In this document: positions 27,002 through 35,695 of the stretch, piece after piece
Position numbering within the stretch: position 1 is the first letter of the stretch
Layout of the letters: every line of letters starts with the position of its first letter
Origin: Caulobacterales bacterium
Lineage (GTDB): Bacteria > Pseudomonadota > Alphaproteobacteria > Caulobacterales > Caulobacteraceae
Direction: 5' to 3'
Length of the DNA stretch: 64,000 nt
Assembly: GCA_017302105.1 (NCBI GenBank)
Contig: JAFLCS010000002.1
Location: 127,001-191,000 of the forward strand
Made by a program: the position numbers and the translations under genes
The notes under the pieces: generated by a model
Database searches by the model: none
What the model saw: only the letters and a program-made list of their open reading frames with translations
Told to the model about the DNA's origin: nothing

Positions 27002-29243
27002 GCGGCATCTCGCCGATCACCACGAGACTGTCGGACGGACCGAACGGAGCCAGATCCTCGCTGCGCCTCGGCAGGGGCTGGGCGTCGTCCGGCCAGCCGT
27101 CATGATAGGCAGCCCAGTGCAACACCGCTCCAGCCGGGGCCCTGAGGATCAGCACCAGGCCAGGATCGGGATCGGCCCAGCGCACACTGAACGGGACGCC
27201 GCCTGACGGAGGGGCGAGCGGCCGTCCCTGCAGGCTGATGTCCGTCAGCGGCCGGCTGGAAACAACCGTCAGACGCAGGTCGCGGGCCGACGGATCGGCG
27301 GCGGCGATCCGAACGCGACCGTCGGCAAGGGGGGTAACCACGACCTGGGGCGGCACAAACTCGACGGAGGGGGCGGCGACAGTGCGCCAGGTGGTCTGGC
27401 CCAGGGCTGCGATCTGGAGGTCGCGGGTCTGTCCGTTCTGCCGATCCAGAAGGCCGCGTGTCCAGGGATCGACCATGGCGGGCAGGGTGGCCAGCCGAGC
27501 CGATCCGTCGGCGCTGTCGGCCACATAGAGCGCCAGCGTCGGCAGGGGACGCTCTGGCGTCGCGGCCGGCGCCAGCCGCAGCGACAGGCCCCCAGCGGCG
27601 GCACCCAGGATGAAAACCAGTCCCAGGGCCGTCGCCAGCCGACCGCGAACGGCAGCGGTCAGCAATGGTGCCAGGGGCAGGACGGCGACCAGGGCCAAGG
27701 CCGCGGGCGCCGCCGGCATGGTCGCACCAACCCCCAGGAAGACGCCGTGGTTGACGCCGATCGCCCAGGCGGACCCCAAGGTTCCCAGAACAAAGGCGAC
27801 TGGCCAGGCCACGTCTCCGAGCCGGCGGGCGGCCAGAAGGGCTAGAGCGCCCAGCAAGGTCGGCCAGGCGGTGATGATCGCCGCCTCAGGGGCCAGGATC
27901 TGAAGCGCGAGCGTCACCAGCCCACCCAGAAGAATCAGGCCGAGCGCCGGGGCCTCGTGCGGTCGATAAAGACCGGGGCGACCGCGAAGGAGGGCGGCGC
28001 TGACCAGAAAGACTCCGCCGATGCAGGCCGCCACCATCGCGACCTCAAATATGCCCAGGCGTCCGAGCAGGGGCCGGTTCATGATGAAGTCGGTCGGCGA
28101 AGCGGTCAGCCAGAGCAGGCCCTGACCGAGAAGGCCGCAGACCCCGAGTATGGCCATGCCGGCCACCACGCCGACAGCCGCCACCCGCAGCGTTTGGCTA
28201 CGCGAGCCGCTGCGCACCAGCAGGCCCAGCAGAATGGCCCCGATCACACCCAGGATGATCCAGCCGACCCAGGCCGGATAGGCCAGGGTGAACAGTCCAA
28301 AGATGTCCGAGAAGACAGCGTTTGTGCGTGCGGGTGGAAGCGTCTCGGCGCTCAGGAGCGCGCGCGTCAGGTCCAGGGCCTGACTGCCGAGGTGCTGAAG
28401 GGAACCCTGGTTGAGATTGTTCGGTGTGGCATTGGCCGAATGATAGAAGAACGGCTCGCCGATGAAGGCGATGTTGAAACCCGGCAGGCCCTGGTCGCGT
28501 GGGTGGCTGAAATCGGTGTCGTTGGGCAGTATGGAATACAGGAACGCCGCCAGTGACGTGGATGACGGCTCGCTGACGGAGCGGGCGTAGAGGTCGATCA
28601 TCCCGCCATTATTGCGGCCGGTCTCGAACATGAAGGCCCGACCCGCTGCACCCCGTGTTTCCAGATTGATGACGACGCCGACGCGGGACCGCAGGGGATG
28701 CTCACGGAAGAAGGCTTCGGCCCCGAGCAGGCCTTGCTCCTCACCATCGGTGATCAGCACGATCAGGTCGCGTCGGCGCGGCGCGGCCTCTGACAGCAGG
28801 ACCCGGACGGCTTCCAGGGAAGCCGCGACGCCAGCTGCATCATCGGCGGCCCCCGGGGAGCCAACTGCGGAATCATAATGGCTCATCAGGACCACCGCAG
28901 GGGCCGTCGGATCGTCGCCGGGCAGCCGACCGACCAGGTTGGTTATACGTCCGCCTGACACCGACCCAGGCGAGCGCGAATAGACGCCGTCCGCAGTCTG
29001 GGTTGAAACCTGGAGTCCCAATTGTTGCATCCGACGCTGAAGTGTCTGGCGCACCTGTTCGTTCTCGGGCGAGCCGGTGGGGTGCACGACATGGCCGATC
29101 TGGCGGACGTCGACCATGGCCCGCTCGGCCGAAAAGTCGGTCGGCGGCGCGTCGTCGGAAACGGGGGCGGGGGGGCGGATCGTCAGTAGGGCGACAATCA
29201 GTGCAAGGCCCAGCGCGGCCAGAAAGCCGGTGAGTGATCTCAT
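26985..29243 (-). CDS. M28-family zinc aminopeptidase with C-terminal membrane domain
   Basis: A 752-residue protein starting at ATG 29243, with GGAGG upstream; the open frame extends to 29357 but without a better signal. One N-terminal membrane segment or uncleaved signal (residues 5-22) is followed by an M28 catalytic domain with zinc ligands in SHYDS (His122), the ADDAAG motif (Asp134 or Asp135), Glu168-Glu169 in TDGEEQG, and NLETRG. From about residue 350 there are roughly eight hydrophobic helices, then a soluble C-terminal domain. The layout resembles ER-type Fxna/FrvX-like membrane aminopeptidases found in Caulobacterales. It likely cleaves peptides in the periplasm. Confidence 0.87.
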   Translation of the reverse strand: MRSLTGFLAALGLALIVALLTIRPPAPVSDDAPPTDFSAERAMVDVRQIGHVVHPTGSPENEQVRQTLQRRMQQLGLQVSTQTADGVYSRSPGSVSGGRITNLVGRLPGDDPTAPAVVLMSHYDSAVGSPGAADDAAGVAASLEAVRVLLSEAAPRRRDLIVLITDGEEQGLLGAEAFFREHPLRSRVGVVINLETRGAAGRAFMFETGRNNGGMIDLYARSVSEPSSTSLAAFLYSILPNDTDFSHPRDQGLPGFNIAFIGEPFFYHSANATPNNLNQGSLQHLGSQALDLTRALLSAETLPPARTNAVFSDIFGLFTLAYPAWVGWIILGVIGAILLGLLVRSGSRSQTLRVAAVGVVAGMAILGVCGLLGQGLLWLTASPTDFIMNRPLLGRLGIFEVAMVAACIGGVFLVSAALLRGRPGLYRPHEAPALGLILLGGLVTLALQILAPEAAIITAWPTLLGALALLAARRLGDVAWPVAFVLGTLGSAWAIGVNHGVFLGVGATMPAAPAALALVAVLPLAPLLTAAVRGRLATALGLVFILGAAAGGLSLRLAPAATPERPLPTLALYVADSADGSARLATLPAMVDPWTRGLLDRQNGQTRDLQIAALGQTTWRTVAAPSVEFVPPQVVVTPLADGRVRIAAADPSARDLRLTVVSSRPLTDISLQGRPLAPPSGGVPFSVRWADPDPGLVLILRAPAGAVLHWAAYHDGWPDDAQPLPRRSEDLAPFGPSDSLVVIGEMPLTPPG

Positions 29244-29326
29244 TTCAACCCTCCCAAGTCTGCGACAGCCTAAGCCAAGGTGCGGCGCGGTCAAAATCGC
29301 CAGGGTTGAGCGCCTGAAATGAAGAA

Positions 29327-29350
29327 CGCCCGCCGGTTTCCCGGCGGGCG
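29327..29350 (-). terminator. Terminator of ctrA
   Basis: Perfect 10-bp arms CGCCCGCCGG and CCGGCGGGCG around a 4-base loop, 31 bases after the ctrA stop, followed on the minus strand by TTCTTC. It separates ctrA from the M28 peptidase gene. Confidence 0.8.
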
Positions 29351-29380
29351 CTTCCAACCCGGACGCTTACAGACTTGGGA

Positions 29381-30091
29381 TCAGGCCGCCGCGACGTTCG
29401 CGGAGCCGGAGCCTTCCTGGGGGTCACGCAGGACATAGCCGCGGCCCCAGACGGTCTCGATGTAGTGCTTGCCGCCGGCGGCCGTGGCCAGCTTCTTGCG
29501 CAGCTTGCAGATGAAGACGTCGATGATTTTCAGCTCGGGCTCGTCCATGCCGCCATACAGGTGGTTCAGGAACATTTCCTTGGTCAGGGTCGTGCCCTTC
29601 CGCAGGGAAAGCAGCTCGAGCATCTGATATTCCTTGCCGGTCAGATGCACGCGGTGGCCGTCGACCTCGACGGTCTTGGCGTCGAGGTTCACCGCGATCT
29701 CGCCGGTGGTGATGATCGCCTGGGCGTGGCCCTTGGAGCGGCGCACGACCGCCTGAATGCGGGCGATCAGCTCGTCGCGGTGGAAGGGCTTGGTCATGTA
29801 GTCGTCGGCACCGCCGCCAAACGTCTTGACTTTGGTGTCGATCTCGCTCGAACCCGAGAGGATCATTACCGGCGTGTTGATCTTGCCGACGCGTAGCTGA
29901 CGCAGAACCTCGATGCCGTTCATATCCGGCAGGTTAAGGTCAAGAAGAATGATGTCGTAGTCATAGATCTTGCCCAGATCGATGCCTTCTTCACCCAGGT
30001 CGGTGGTGTAAACATTAAAGCCCTCGGACTTGAGCATCAGTTCGATGCTCTGTGCGGTGGCGCTGTCGTCTTCGATCAGCAGAACGCGCAT
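29381..30091 (-). CDS. ctrA: Cell-cycle response regulator CtrA
   Basis: A 236-residue OmpR-type regulator nearly colinear with Caulobacter CtrA: receiver domain with phosphoacceptor Asp51 ([13 protein letters not shown]) and Lys in [15 protein letters not shown], then a winged helix with [29 protein letters not shown] (in parts) and RGYVLRDP. The C-terminus ends in Ala-Ala-Ala, matching the ClpXP degradation signal of CtrA. CtrA controls division, flagellum and replication genes and, in several alphaproteobacteria, GTA and motility genes. It is transcribed away from yaaA out of a 273-bp region with nine GANTC sites and is followed by a strong terminator. Confidence 0.97.
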   Translation of the reverse strand: MRVLLIEDDSATAQSIELMLKSEGFNVYTTDLGEEGIDLGKIYDYDIILLDLNLPDMNGIEVLRQLRVGKINTPVMILSGSSEIDTKVKTFGGGADDYMTKPFHRDELIARIQAVVRRSKGHAQAIITTGEIAVNLDAKTVEVDGHRVHLTGKEYQMLELLSLRKGTTLTKEMFLNHLYGGMDEPELKIIDVFICKLRKKLATAAGGKHYIETVWGRGYVLRDPQEGSGSANVAAA

Positions 30092-30364
30092 TCAGTGCCC
30101 CTCCAGGCGAATCTAGATGTGTGGCGACGGTGCGAAAAAGGTTACGCACCTCTTCCCCGCACGCTCACTCCGAAAGACTTAAGAAAGGTTAATCGGACCC
30201 CTCAAACGAATCGATAGGCTGATTTGGGAGTCGCGGTCCAGAGGCCGAGTCAACGATTCGATTCCGGCTGGTAAATCTCCTGTCGAGCGAGTCCAAAAAG
30301 ACTCACTGCGTCGTCCGGTGGCCTCCGATTCAGGTTAGAAGAGCGGCCGAAAAGGAGGTCTGCC
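30092..30364 (-). promoter_or_regulatory. ctrA upstream region with nine GANTC methylation sites
   Basis: 273 bases between the divergent ctrA and yaaA starts. GANTC occurs at 30109, 30208, 30228, 30247, 30255, 30260, 30289, 30300 and 30327 (first base of each). A motif with four fixed bases would be expected about once. In Caulobacter, CcrM methylation of a GANTC in the ctrA P1 promoter and GcrA control its timing. TTAA-N6-TTAA at 30179-30192 resembles a CtrA box but has a spacer of 6 instead of the canonical 7. No clear sigma-70 hexamers could be fixed. Confidence 0.8.
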
Positions 30365-31162
30365 GTGCTGTTTGTCCTGTCCCCCGCCAAGCGTCTCGAC
30401 TTCTCGGATCATCCGCTGGCGGTCGAGGCCACGCGGCCGCGCATGGCTGAAGACACGGCGCAACTGGCCACCACGACCCGTCGGCTGACTGGACCGGACA
30501 TCAAACGACTGATGGGCCTTTCGGACGACCTGGTGAAGCTGAACCGGGCACGGTTTCAGGCCTTCGACGCGACGGCCCAGGGCGACCTCCCGGCGGCCTT
30601 CGCCTTCGCCGGCGACGTCTATCAGGGGCTGAAGGCGCGCGAACTGGACGGGGCGGGCATGGACTGGGCCCAGGACCATCTTCGGATCCTGTCGGGACTC
30701 TATGGCGTGCTGAGGCCGCTGGATGCGATCCAACCCTATCGCCTCGAAATGGGGACAAGATTGTCGACCCGACGGGGGCGAGATCTCTATGCCTTCTGGG
30801 GCGACCGGATCGCGCATCAGCTGGATGCCGACCTGGCCGGCCAGGCCGATCCTGCGATCATCAACCTGGCGTCAGAGGAATATTTCGGGGCGGTCGATCG
30901 CAAGGCTCTGAAGGCACCGGTGGTGAGTGTTCGTTTCGAGGAAGAAAAGGACGGGCAGCGCAAGGTCCTGTCCTTCTTCGCCAAGCAGGCACGCGGCCGC
31001 ATGGCGCGCTGGGCCATCGATCAGCGGATCGAAAGGGCTGCGGACCTGAAGGCGTTCCAGGCGGAAGGATACCGGATCGATGCGGGCCGATCGTCCGACC
31101 AGGCCTTGGTCTTCTGGCGTCACCAGCCGCCGCCCGTGGCCCAGCAGCGCAAGGCGGGTTAG
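30365..31162 (+). CDS. yaaA: Peroxide stress protein YaaA (DUF328)
   Basis: A 265-residue protein starting at GTG 30365 with an excellent AAGGAGG six bases upstream. It shows the family features: LFVLSPAKRLDF at the N-terminus, LMGLSDDLVKLNRARF, GDVYQGL, LRILSGLYGVLRPLDAIQPYRLEMGTRL (in parts), NLASEEYF and a KQARGRMARW segment. YaaA lowers free iron during H2O2 stress in E. coli and binds DNA with a helix-hairpin-helix-like fold. Its stop overlaps that of the convergent gene in TTAG. Confidence 0.92.
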   Translation: MLFVLSPAKRLDFSDHPLAVEATRPRMAEDTAQLATTTRRLTGPDIKRLMGLSDDLVKLNRARFQAFDATAQGDLPAAFAFAGDVYQGLKARELDGAGMDWAQDHLRILSGLYGVLRPLDAIQPYRLEMGTRLSTRRGRDLYAFWGDRIAHQLDADLAGQADPAIINLASEEYFGAVDRKALKAPVVSVRFEEEKDGQRKVLSFFAKQARGRMARWAIDQRIERAADLKAFQAEGYRIDAGRSSDQALVFWRHQPPPVAQQRKAG

Positions 31163-32208
31163 GGGGGCGGGTCGCCTTCAGGGGGTGGTGGGTCCACAAA
31201 GCGGAACGGAATACGGACACGCTCGGACTGGAAGGGACGACCGTCCCGGCTCCACGGATTTATTGCGAAGAGCGCGGCCAGGGTGACGGCGGCCTCCTCG
31301 AAACCGACGCCCGGCGGATCGGCGGGGTCGGCAACGCAATCGGCGGTCGCGCCGGTCGGCTCGATACGACAGGTGACGGTGGCCCGTCCCTCGGAGAAGC
31401 CCTGGGTTCGTGCCTGTTCGGGAAAGGTCTCGATCACAGACGGCGTGTCTGGCAGGCTGCGCCAATCAGGATTGGCCATCACATTGTTGTCGCCACGAGC
31501 GGCCCGGGTTCCTGGCAGGTCGAATTGAAACGGGACCTGGACGCGGACGCTATCGTCGTCGAAGGGCGCCAGGCGGAAATGGCGTGTCAGGCTGCGGGCG
31601 GCGCGACCAAATCCACGACCGCGAGGCACCTCGCTCAGTGTTCGACAATTCTGTAGCTCCCCGTCGGTGCTGATGCCGCAGTCGAGGACGGCTCGGCCCT
31701 CGTTTCCCCGGTCTGGATCGGGAAAGGCGGCGTCCATCTGGGCGCGCGTGGGGGCCGCCAGCCAGGCAGGATTTGTCAGGTAGGATCGGCGCCGCCCAAA
31801 ACCGCCGCGCGGATCGACCTCGAATATAATCGTCGTGGCCATGCGCCCCTCGACCGGGACGCCATCGAGCCTCGCCGGGCGCAGGAGGAACTGGCGCGAC
31901 AACAGGATGGCGGCGGCACCAAAACCCATGCCCTCAGGATCTTCTCTCTGCGCCTCGCAGTCCCGAGCGACGCCGTCGACCGTGACCAGGCAGGACAGAA
32001 CCACCTCTCCGCTGATTCCCCGGATCAGGGCCGCGGTGGGCAGCACCGCTCTGATGGCTTCAGGCGAGGGCCGCTCAAGCCAGGCGACCGGCGTGCGCCG
32101 ACCTTCGTCCTGTTGTGTCGCGGGCGAGTCCGGCGCGCCGGAATTCGTGTCCTGAGCCGTCGCAGGGCCAGCGACCGCCAGCAGGCCAATCAACAGGAGA
32201 GATCGCAT
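31159..32208 (-). CDS. Secreted protein with three TonB-C-like repeats
   Basis: A 349-residue protein starting at ATG 32208 (GGAG 7 bases upstream), with a cleavable signal MRSLLLIGLLAVAGPATAQ. Three repeats of about 95-100 residues follow, each resembling the TonB C-terminal domain (a Cys-x10-Cys pair as in CLVTVDGVARDC, CGISTDGELQNC and CRIEPTGATADC, then GFG/GFEEAA and a hydrophobic strand). There is no transmembrane anchor and no proline-rich linker, so it is not a regular TonB. It could be a periplasmic protein using the fold for binding. The three cysteine pairs probably form disulfides. It ends on the same TTAG as yaaA. Confidence 0.72.
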   Translation of the reverse strand: MRSLLLIGLLAVAGPATAQDTNSGAPDSPATQQDEGRRTPVAWLERPSPEAIRAVLPTAALIRGISGEVVLSCLVTVDGVARDCEAQREDPEGMGFGAAAILLSRQFLLRPARLDGVPVEGRMATTIIFEVDPRGGFGRRRSYLTNPAWLAAPTRAQMDAAFPDPDRGNEGRAVLDCGISTDGELQNCRTLSEVPRGRGFGRAARSLTRHFRLAPFDDDSVRVQVPFQFDLPGTRAARGDNNVMANPDWRSLPDTPSVIETFPEQARTQGFSEGRATVTCRIEPTGATADCVADPADPPGVGFEEAAVTLAALFAINPWSRDGRPFQSERVRIPFRFVDPPPPEGDPPP

Positions 32209-32388
32209 GAATTGACTCCAGACGTTGTTTTTCTGGCGTCTGCGATCACCGGGAGCAAGCGCTTTCATCATGCGCCCCCGGAGTGACGGTGGGGGGAGCT
32301 GACCAAGGCCGAAGCCGACATCATCAGGTTTGCGAACTGACAAGGTTCTCCCAACACGTTAGAAACACTTTCGAGAGGGAGGGTGCCG

Positions 32389-33582
32389 ATGGCCGATGTG
32401 TTCGTCAGTTATGATCGTCGCGACCGGGATCTGGCCGAGCGGGTCGTCGCGGCACTGACTGAGCAGGGCCTGACCGTGTGGTGGGATGATCGGATCACGC
32501 CGCACGAGACCTGGGACAAAACCATCGAGCGCGAGGTGGACAGCGCCAAGAAGGTGTTGGTGCTGTGGACCAAGAACTCTGTTGAAAGCGACTGGGTGCG
32601 AACAGAGGCGGGGGCGGCCCGAGAGTCCACGCCACCCAAGTTGGTTCAGGCCCGGTTTTCGGACTGCAAGGTGCCGTTGGCGTTCCGTCTGTTGCAGCAC
32701 ATTGATCTCATCGGCTGGACCCCCAAGCGCCGTCACGCCGGTTGGGATAGGCTCATCCTTTGGCTGAAGGACGGGATCGACCAGCCCGCGGTTTCAGCTC
32801 CCGGAGCCGGCGGTCCTATCCCGCCAGCGGAGCCGACACAGCCGGCGGACCCGCCGTCCCCCTCCGCGCCGGCCGCGCCAGAGATGGCGGCCCCGGCGGT
32901 AGCGCCGGCCGCGGCCATGGGGCTGGGCGATTTTTCCAGCCTGGCGGGATCTCCCTCGGTGCCCGAAGCGCCAACGGGAGTCGCTCCTGCAGCCTCGAGC
33001 GGGCCGGCCGGCGAAGCACCGGTCGAGCCGGTTGCAGCCGAGCCGGGCCCGGTTCCTGTGTCCATGCCAGTCGCGGGTCAGGCCAATCCCGGTACCGGTG
33101 GCCGAACGGGCACGGGTATCGACAAGCGGTTGCTGATTGGCGGCGGCATCGCCCTGGGAGCCGTGGTCGTCATCGGTCTTGCGATGATGCTGTTTTCTGG
33201 CGGCGGCTTTTCGAGCCAAGAGCGCACGACCATGGGCGGATACCTGAACGGCTATGCCGAACAGTATGCGCCAGGACTGGACAGCGTCGGCAACGACGAG
33301 CTGGCCTGGCTGGCCGACGATGCCGCGCATGAATTTGAGGTGCGCCTGGACGGTGCACGCAGCTATCGCGTGCTGGGGGCCTGCGACACCAACTGTCGGG
33401 ATGTTGATCTGTACGTCATGGATCCGTCCGGCCAGGAAATTGGGCGCGATGTCCTGACCGACGACTTTCCGGTCGTGGACATACCCAACGCCCAGAGCGG
33501 CACCTACACCGTTCGCATCGGTATGCCGGACTGCCGGGCTGAGGAATGCCTGAGCGCCGCGCGGATTTATCGGGTGAACTAG
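32389..33582 (+). CDS. Membrane-anchored TIR-domain protein with extracytoplasmic beta domain
   Basis: A 397-residue protein from ATG 32389, GGGAGG six bases upstream (GTG 32383 is also in frame). Residues 1-130 are a TIR domain: MADVFVSYDRRDRDLAERVV, a WWDDRI loop, and SVESDWVRTEAG, where Glu73 fits the catalytic glutamate of NAD-cleaving TIR enzymes. Residues 131-245 are a Pro/Ala linker, 248-269 one membrane helix, and 275-397 a beta-rich domain (PPC-like, with four cysteines in ACDTNC and DCRAEEC) expected in the periplasm. Relatives occur in Caulobacterales with WD40 or PPC-like output. It could be a stress or phage sensor. No Thoeris or other defence partner is adjacent except a Fic gene 95 bp downstream. 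Confidence 0.82.
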   Translation: MADVFVSYDRRDRDLAERVVAALTEQGLTVWWDDRITPHETWDKTIEREVDSAKKVLVLWTKNSVESDWVRTEAGAARESTPPKLVQARFSDCKVPLAFRLLQHIDLIGWTPKRRHAGWDRLILWLKDGIDQPAVSAPGAGGPIPPAEPTQPADPPSPSAPAAPEMAAPAVAPAAAMGLGDFSSLAGSPSVPEAPTGVAPAASSGPAGEAPVEPVAAEPGPVPVSMPVAGQANPGTGGRTGTGIDKRLLIGGGIALGAVVVIGLAMMLFSGGGFSSQERTTMGGYLNGYAEQYAPGLDSVGNDELAWLADDAAHEFEVRLDGARSYRVLGACDTNCRDVDLYVMDPSGQEIGRDVLTDDFPVVDIPNAQSGTYTVRIGMPDCRAEECLSAARIYRVN

Positions 33583-33596
33583 CTGCCGACAGGCCG

Positions 33597-33660
33597 ATTA
33601 TCCATTCGCGCATTACGAATGGCATCCTGGCGTGTTATTATCCAATCCGGATAATATAAT
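33597..33660 (+). promoter_or_regulatory. Fic promoter with repeated ATTATCC operators
   Basis: ATTATCC at 33637-33643 and GGATAAT at 33649-33655 form a perfect 7-5-7 inverted repeat. Another ATTATCC lies at 33597-33603 and a GGATAAC half-site at 33689-33695 inside the fic coding start. A consensus -10 TATAAT (33655-33660) overlaps the repeat, 17 bases before the ATG, implying a very short leader. A second inverted repeat, CCATTCG-N7-CGAATGG, lies at 33602-33622. The layout suggests a repressor site on the fic promoter, perhaps autoregulation by the C-terminal helix-turn-helix-like part of Fic. Confidence 0.6.
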
Positions 33661-33677
33661 GATGTAGGCAGGGGGAT

Positions 33678-34847
33678 ATGACTCAACCGGATAACAGGCC
33701 GATCCGCGGGTCTGTGCGTGCGGGCCGATATGTCAGGCAGCCGCGAGGGTATAGTGCCTTCCTGCCAGAGCCACTTCCGCCTGCCGACCTCGATATCTCC
33801 GGTTCGGTCATGCGGGCCTTGAGCGCCGCCGACCTCGCCCTGGGGCGGCTGGATGGTGCGATTGAGACGCTGCCTCATCCCGAGCTATTCACCGCGATGT
33901 ATGTTCGTCGCGAAGCCGTTCTTTCGAGCCAGATTGAGGGAACACAGGCATCGATGGACGACCTTGTGGCGGCAGAAGCGCGCCTCAAGGGCGAACGACC
34001 TTTGGGTGATGTCAATGAGGTCATCAACTACACGGCCGCCTTGAAGCTCGGTGTTGACCGTCTTGCCGACCTCCCAGTTTCCGGTCGCCTTATGCGAGAG
34101 ATCCACGGCGTCCTGATGTCCGGCGTCAGAGGCGGCCACGCGACCCCGGGCGCGTTTCGAACGACGCAGAACTGGATCGGTCCGCCGGGAGCGGGACTAG
34201 CGGATGCCGTTTTCATCCCGACGCCGCCGGAAAGGGTCGCCGATGACATTGGTGCACTCGAGACCTTCCTTCATCGGCCAAGCCATCTGCCACTGCTGGT
34301 GCGTATCGGCCTGGCCCACGCACAGTTTGAGACGATCCATCCGTTTGTTGACGGGAATGGGAGGCTGGGTCGCCTGCTGATCACGTTCCTGCTCTGCGAA
34401 GGCAAGGTGCTGAGCAAGCCGGTCCTCTATGTGTCGTTGATCCTCAAGAAGCGCCGGCAGGAATATTATGAGCGGTTGCAGGCCGTTCGAGATGACGGCC
34501 AGTGGGAGGCCTGGCTCGTGTTCTTTCTGGAATGCGTCGAGGCGGCGGCACTTGACGCTGCAGCCCTCGCGAAGAAAATCCTGAGGCTGAGAGAAGATCA
34601 CCGCGACCTGCTGGTGCAAGAACTCGGTGCGCGCGCCGGCAAGGCGATCCGTTTGCTCGAACGCCTGTTCCGGGATCCCTATTTGGAAGTCAATGAAGCG
34701 GCCCACGTCCTCGGCGTCGGATTCGCGAACGCAAATGCCATCATCGGCCAGATGCAGACACTAGGTGTCTTGCGCGAAGCGACGGGCCAATCGCGCAACC
34801 GGCTGTTCGTCTATGAGCCCTATCTGACCCTCTTCCGAGACATCTGA
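33678..34847 (+). CDS. Fic-family AMP-transferase (class II-type with N-terminal inhibitory motif)
   Basis: A 389-residue protein. The active site HPFVDGNGRLGR (residues 221-232) is complete, including the catalytic His221. The autoinhibitory motif SxxxEG is at 83-88 (SSQIEG), in the N-terminal part, as in class II Fic proteins. A Fic_N-type region precedes it. The C-terminal 90 residues form a winged helix-like domain (EVNEAAHVLGVGFANANAIIGQMQTLGVLRE in parts). Fic enzymes transfer AMP to hydroxyl side chains and are often stress or toxin-like modules; no separate antitoxin is needed for this class. The 3' end overlaps the convergent lysR gene by 28 bp. Confidence 0.9.
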   Translation: MTQPDNRPIRGSVRAGRYVRQPRGYSAFLPEPLPPADLDISGSVMRALSAADLALGRLDGAIETLPHPELFTAMYVRREAVLSSQIEGTQASMDDLVAAEARLKGERPLGDVNEVINYTAALKLGVDRLADLPVSGRLMREIHGVLMSGVRGGHATPGAFRTTQNWIGPPGAGLADAVFIPTPPERVADDIGALETFLHRPSHLPLLVRIGLAHAQFETIHPFVDGNGRLGRLLITFLLCEGKVLSKPVLYVSLILKKRRQEYYERLQAVRDDGQWEAWLVFFLECVEAAALDAAALAKKILRLREDHRDLLVQELGARAGKAIRLLERLFRDPYLEVNEAAHVLGVGFANANAIIGQMQTLGVLREATGQSRNRLFVYEPYLTLFRDI

Positions 34848-35695
34848 GCGCCCTGGTCGCTGAGCCAGGCGAGGAAGCGGCGGGCCTGGGCGCTTGGCTG
34901 GCCGGTGCGGTGGAAGACGGCGAAGGCGGCACCGTCGGTGGTGAAGCCATGCGGCGCGATCAGCCGGCCTGAGGCTAGGTCGGTCGCGATCAGCGGACGC
35001 TGGGTGACGCAGACGCCCAGGCCGGCCAGGCAGGCCTCGATCATGGTCTGCTGATGATCGAACAGCATCGGCGGGCGGGCGTCATCCAAGGGGTGGCCGG
35101 TCCGCGCGGTCCAGTCATCGATGGCCGACGGATGCGAGCGCGAAACCAGACGGCGGGCGCGCGCGGCCTCCAGGCCGGGGGCCAGCACGGGGCCGATCTC
35201 ATTGTCCATGAAGCGGTGCGCGACCAGGCCGGGCGGCGGCTCGGCGTCGGCGGCCAGCATCCGAATGGCCAGGTCGGCGCCCTCCAGCGAGCGGTCCAGG
35301 TCGGCGTAGGATTCGGTCAGCTCGATCTCATCGCCATGCGGCCAGCCGGTCAGGCGCGGAATGAGCCAGCGCCCGACCAGGGTGGACAGGCCCGAGACGC
35401 GCAGGCGCCGGGCCACAGCACCGTGCGCCTGGACAGCCGAGGCCAGACGCTCGAAGGCCGGGGCGATGTCGGCCCAGAGCCGCTCCGCCGCGGGCGTCGC
35501 ACGGCGGGCGTTGCGCGGGCCGTCGAACAGGGGCAGGCCGAGCTGGTCCTGCAGGGCGACGATCTGGCGGCTGACGGCACCGTGGGTGACGCCCAGGTCT
35601 TGGGCCGCGCGCGTCATCGAGCCGCGCCGCATGACCGCATCAAAGGCGCGAAGCGCGGTCAGGGGGATGGGGATCTGTTTGTGCGCTGAACTCAC
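34820..35695 (-). CDS. LysR-family transcriptional regulator (GcvA-like)
   Basis: A 291-residue protein. The N-terminal helix-turn-helix is LTALRAFDAVMRRGSMTRAAQDLGVTHGAVSRQIVALQDQLG (read in parts LTALRAFDAV and VTHGAVSRQI), followed by the usual linker and periplasmic-binding-like effector domain with GADLAIRM-type strands. The start is taken as GTG 35695, ten codons before the LTALRAF motif; no ribosome site is visible. An 8-9-8 inverted repeat lies across this start. It is divergent from the methyltransferase gene at 35774, which is a likely target by position. Confidence 0.88.
   Translation of the reverse strand: MSSAHKQIPIPLTALRAFDAVMRRGSMTRAAQDLGVTHGAVSRQIVALQDQLGLPLFDGPRNARRATPAAERLWADIAPAFERLASAVQAHGAVARRLRVSGLSTLVGRWLIPRLTGWPHGDEIELTESYADLDRSLEGADLAIRMLAADAEPPPGLVAHRFMDNEIGPVLAPGLEAARARRLVSRSHPSAIDDWTARTGHPLDDARPPMLFDHQQTMIEACLAGLGVCVTQRPLIATDLASGRLIAPHGFTTDGAAFAVFHRTGQPSAQARRFLAWLSDQGAQMSRKRVR

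Noticed and set aside
30179-30192. CtrA box TTAA-N6-TTAA
   Set aside because: The spacer is 6, not the 7 found in functional CtrA boxes, so it is noted but not annotated.
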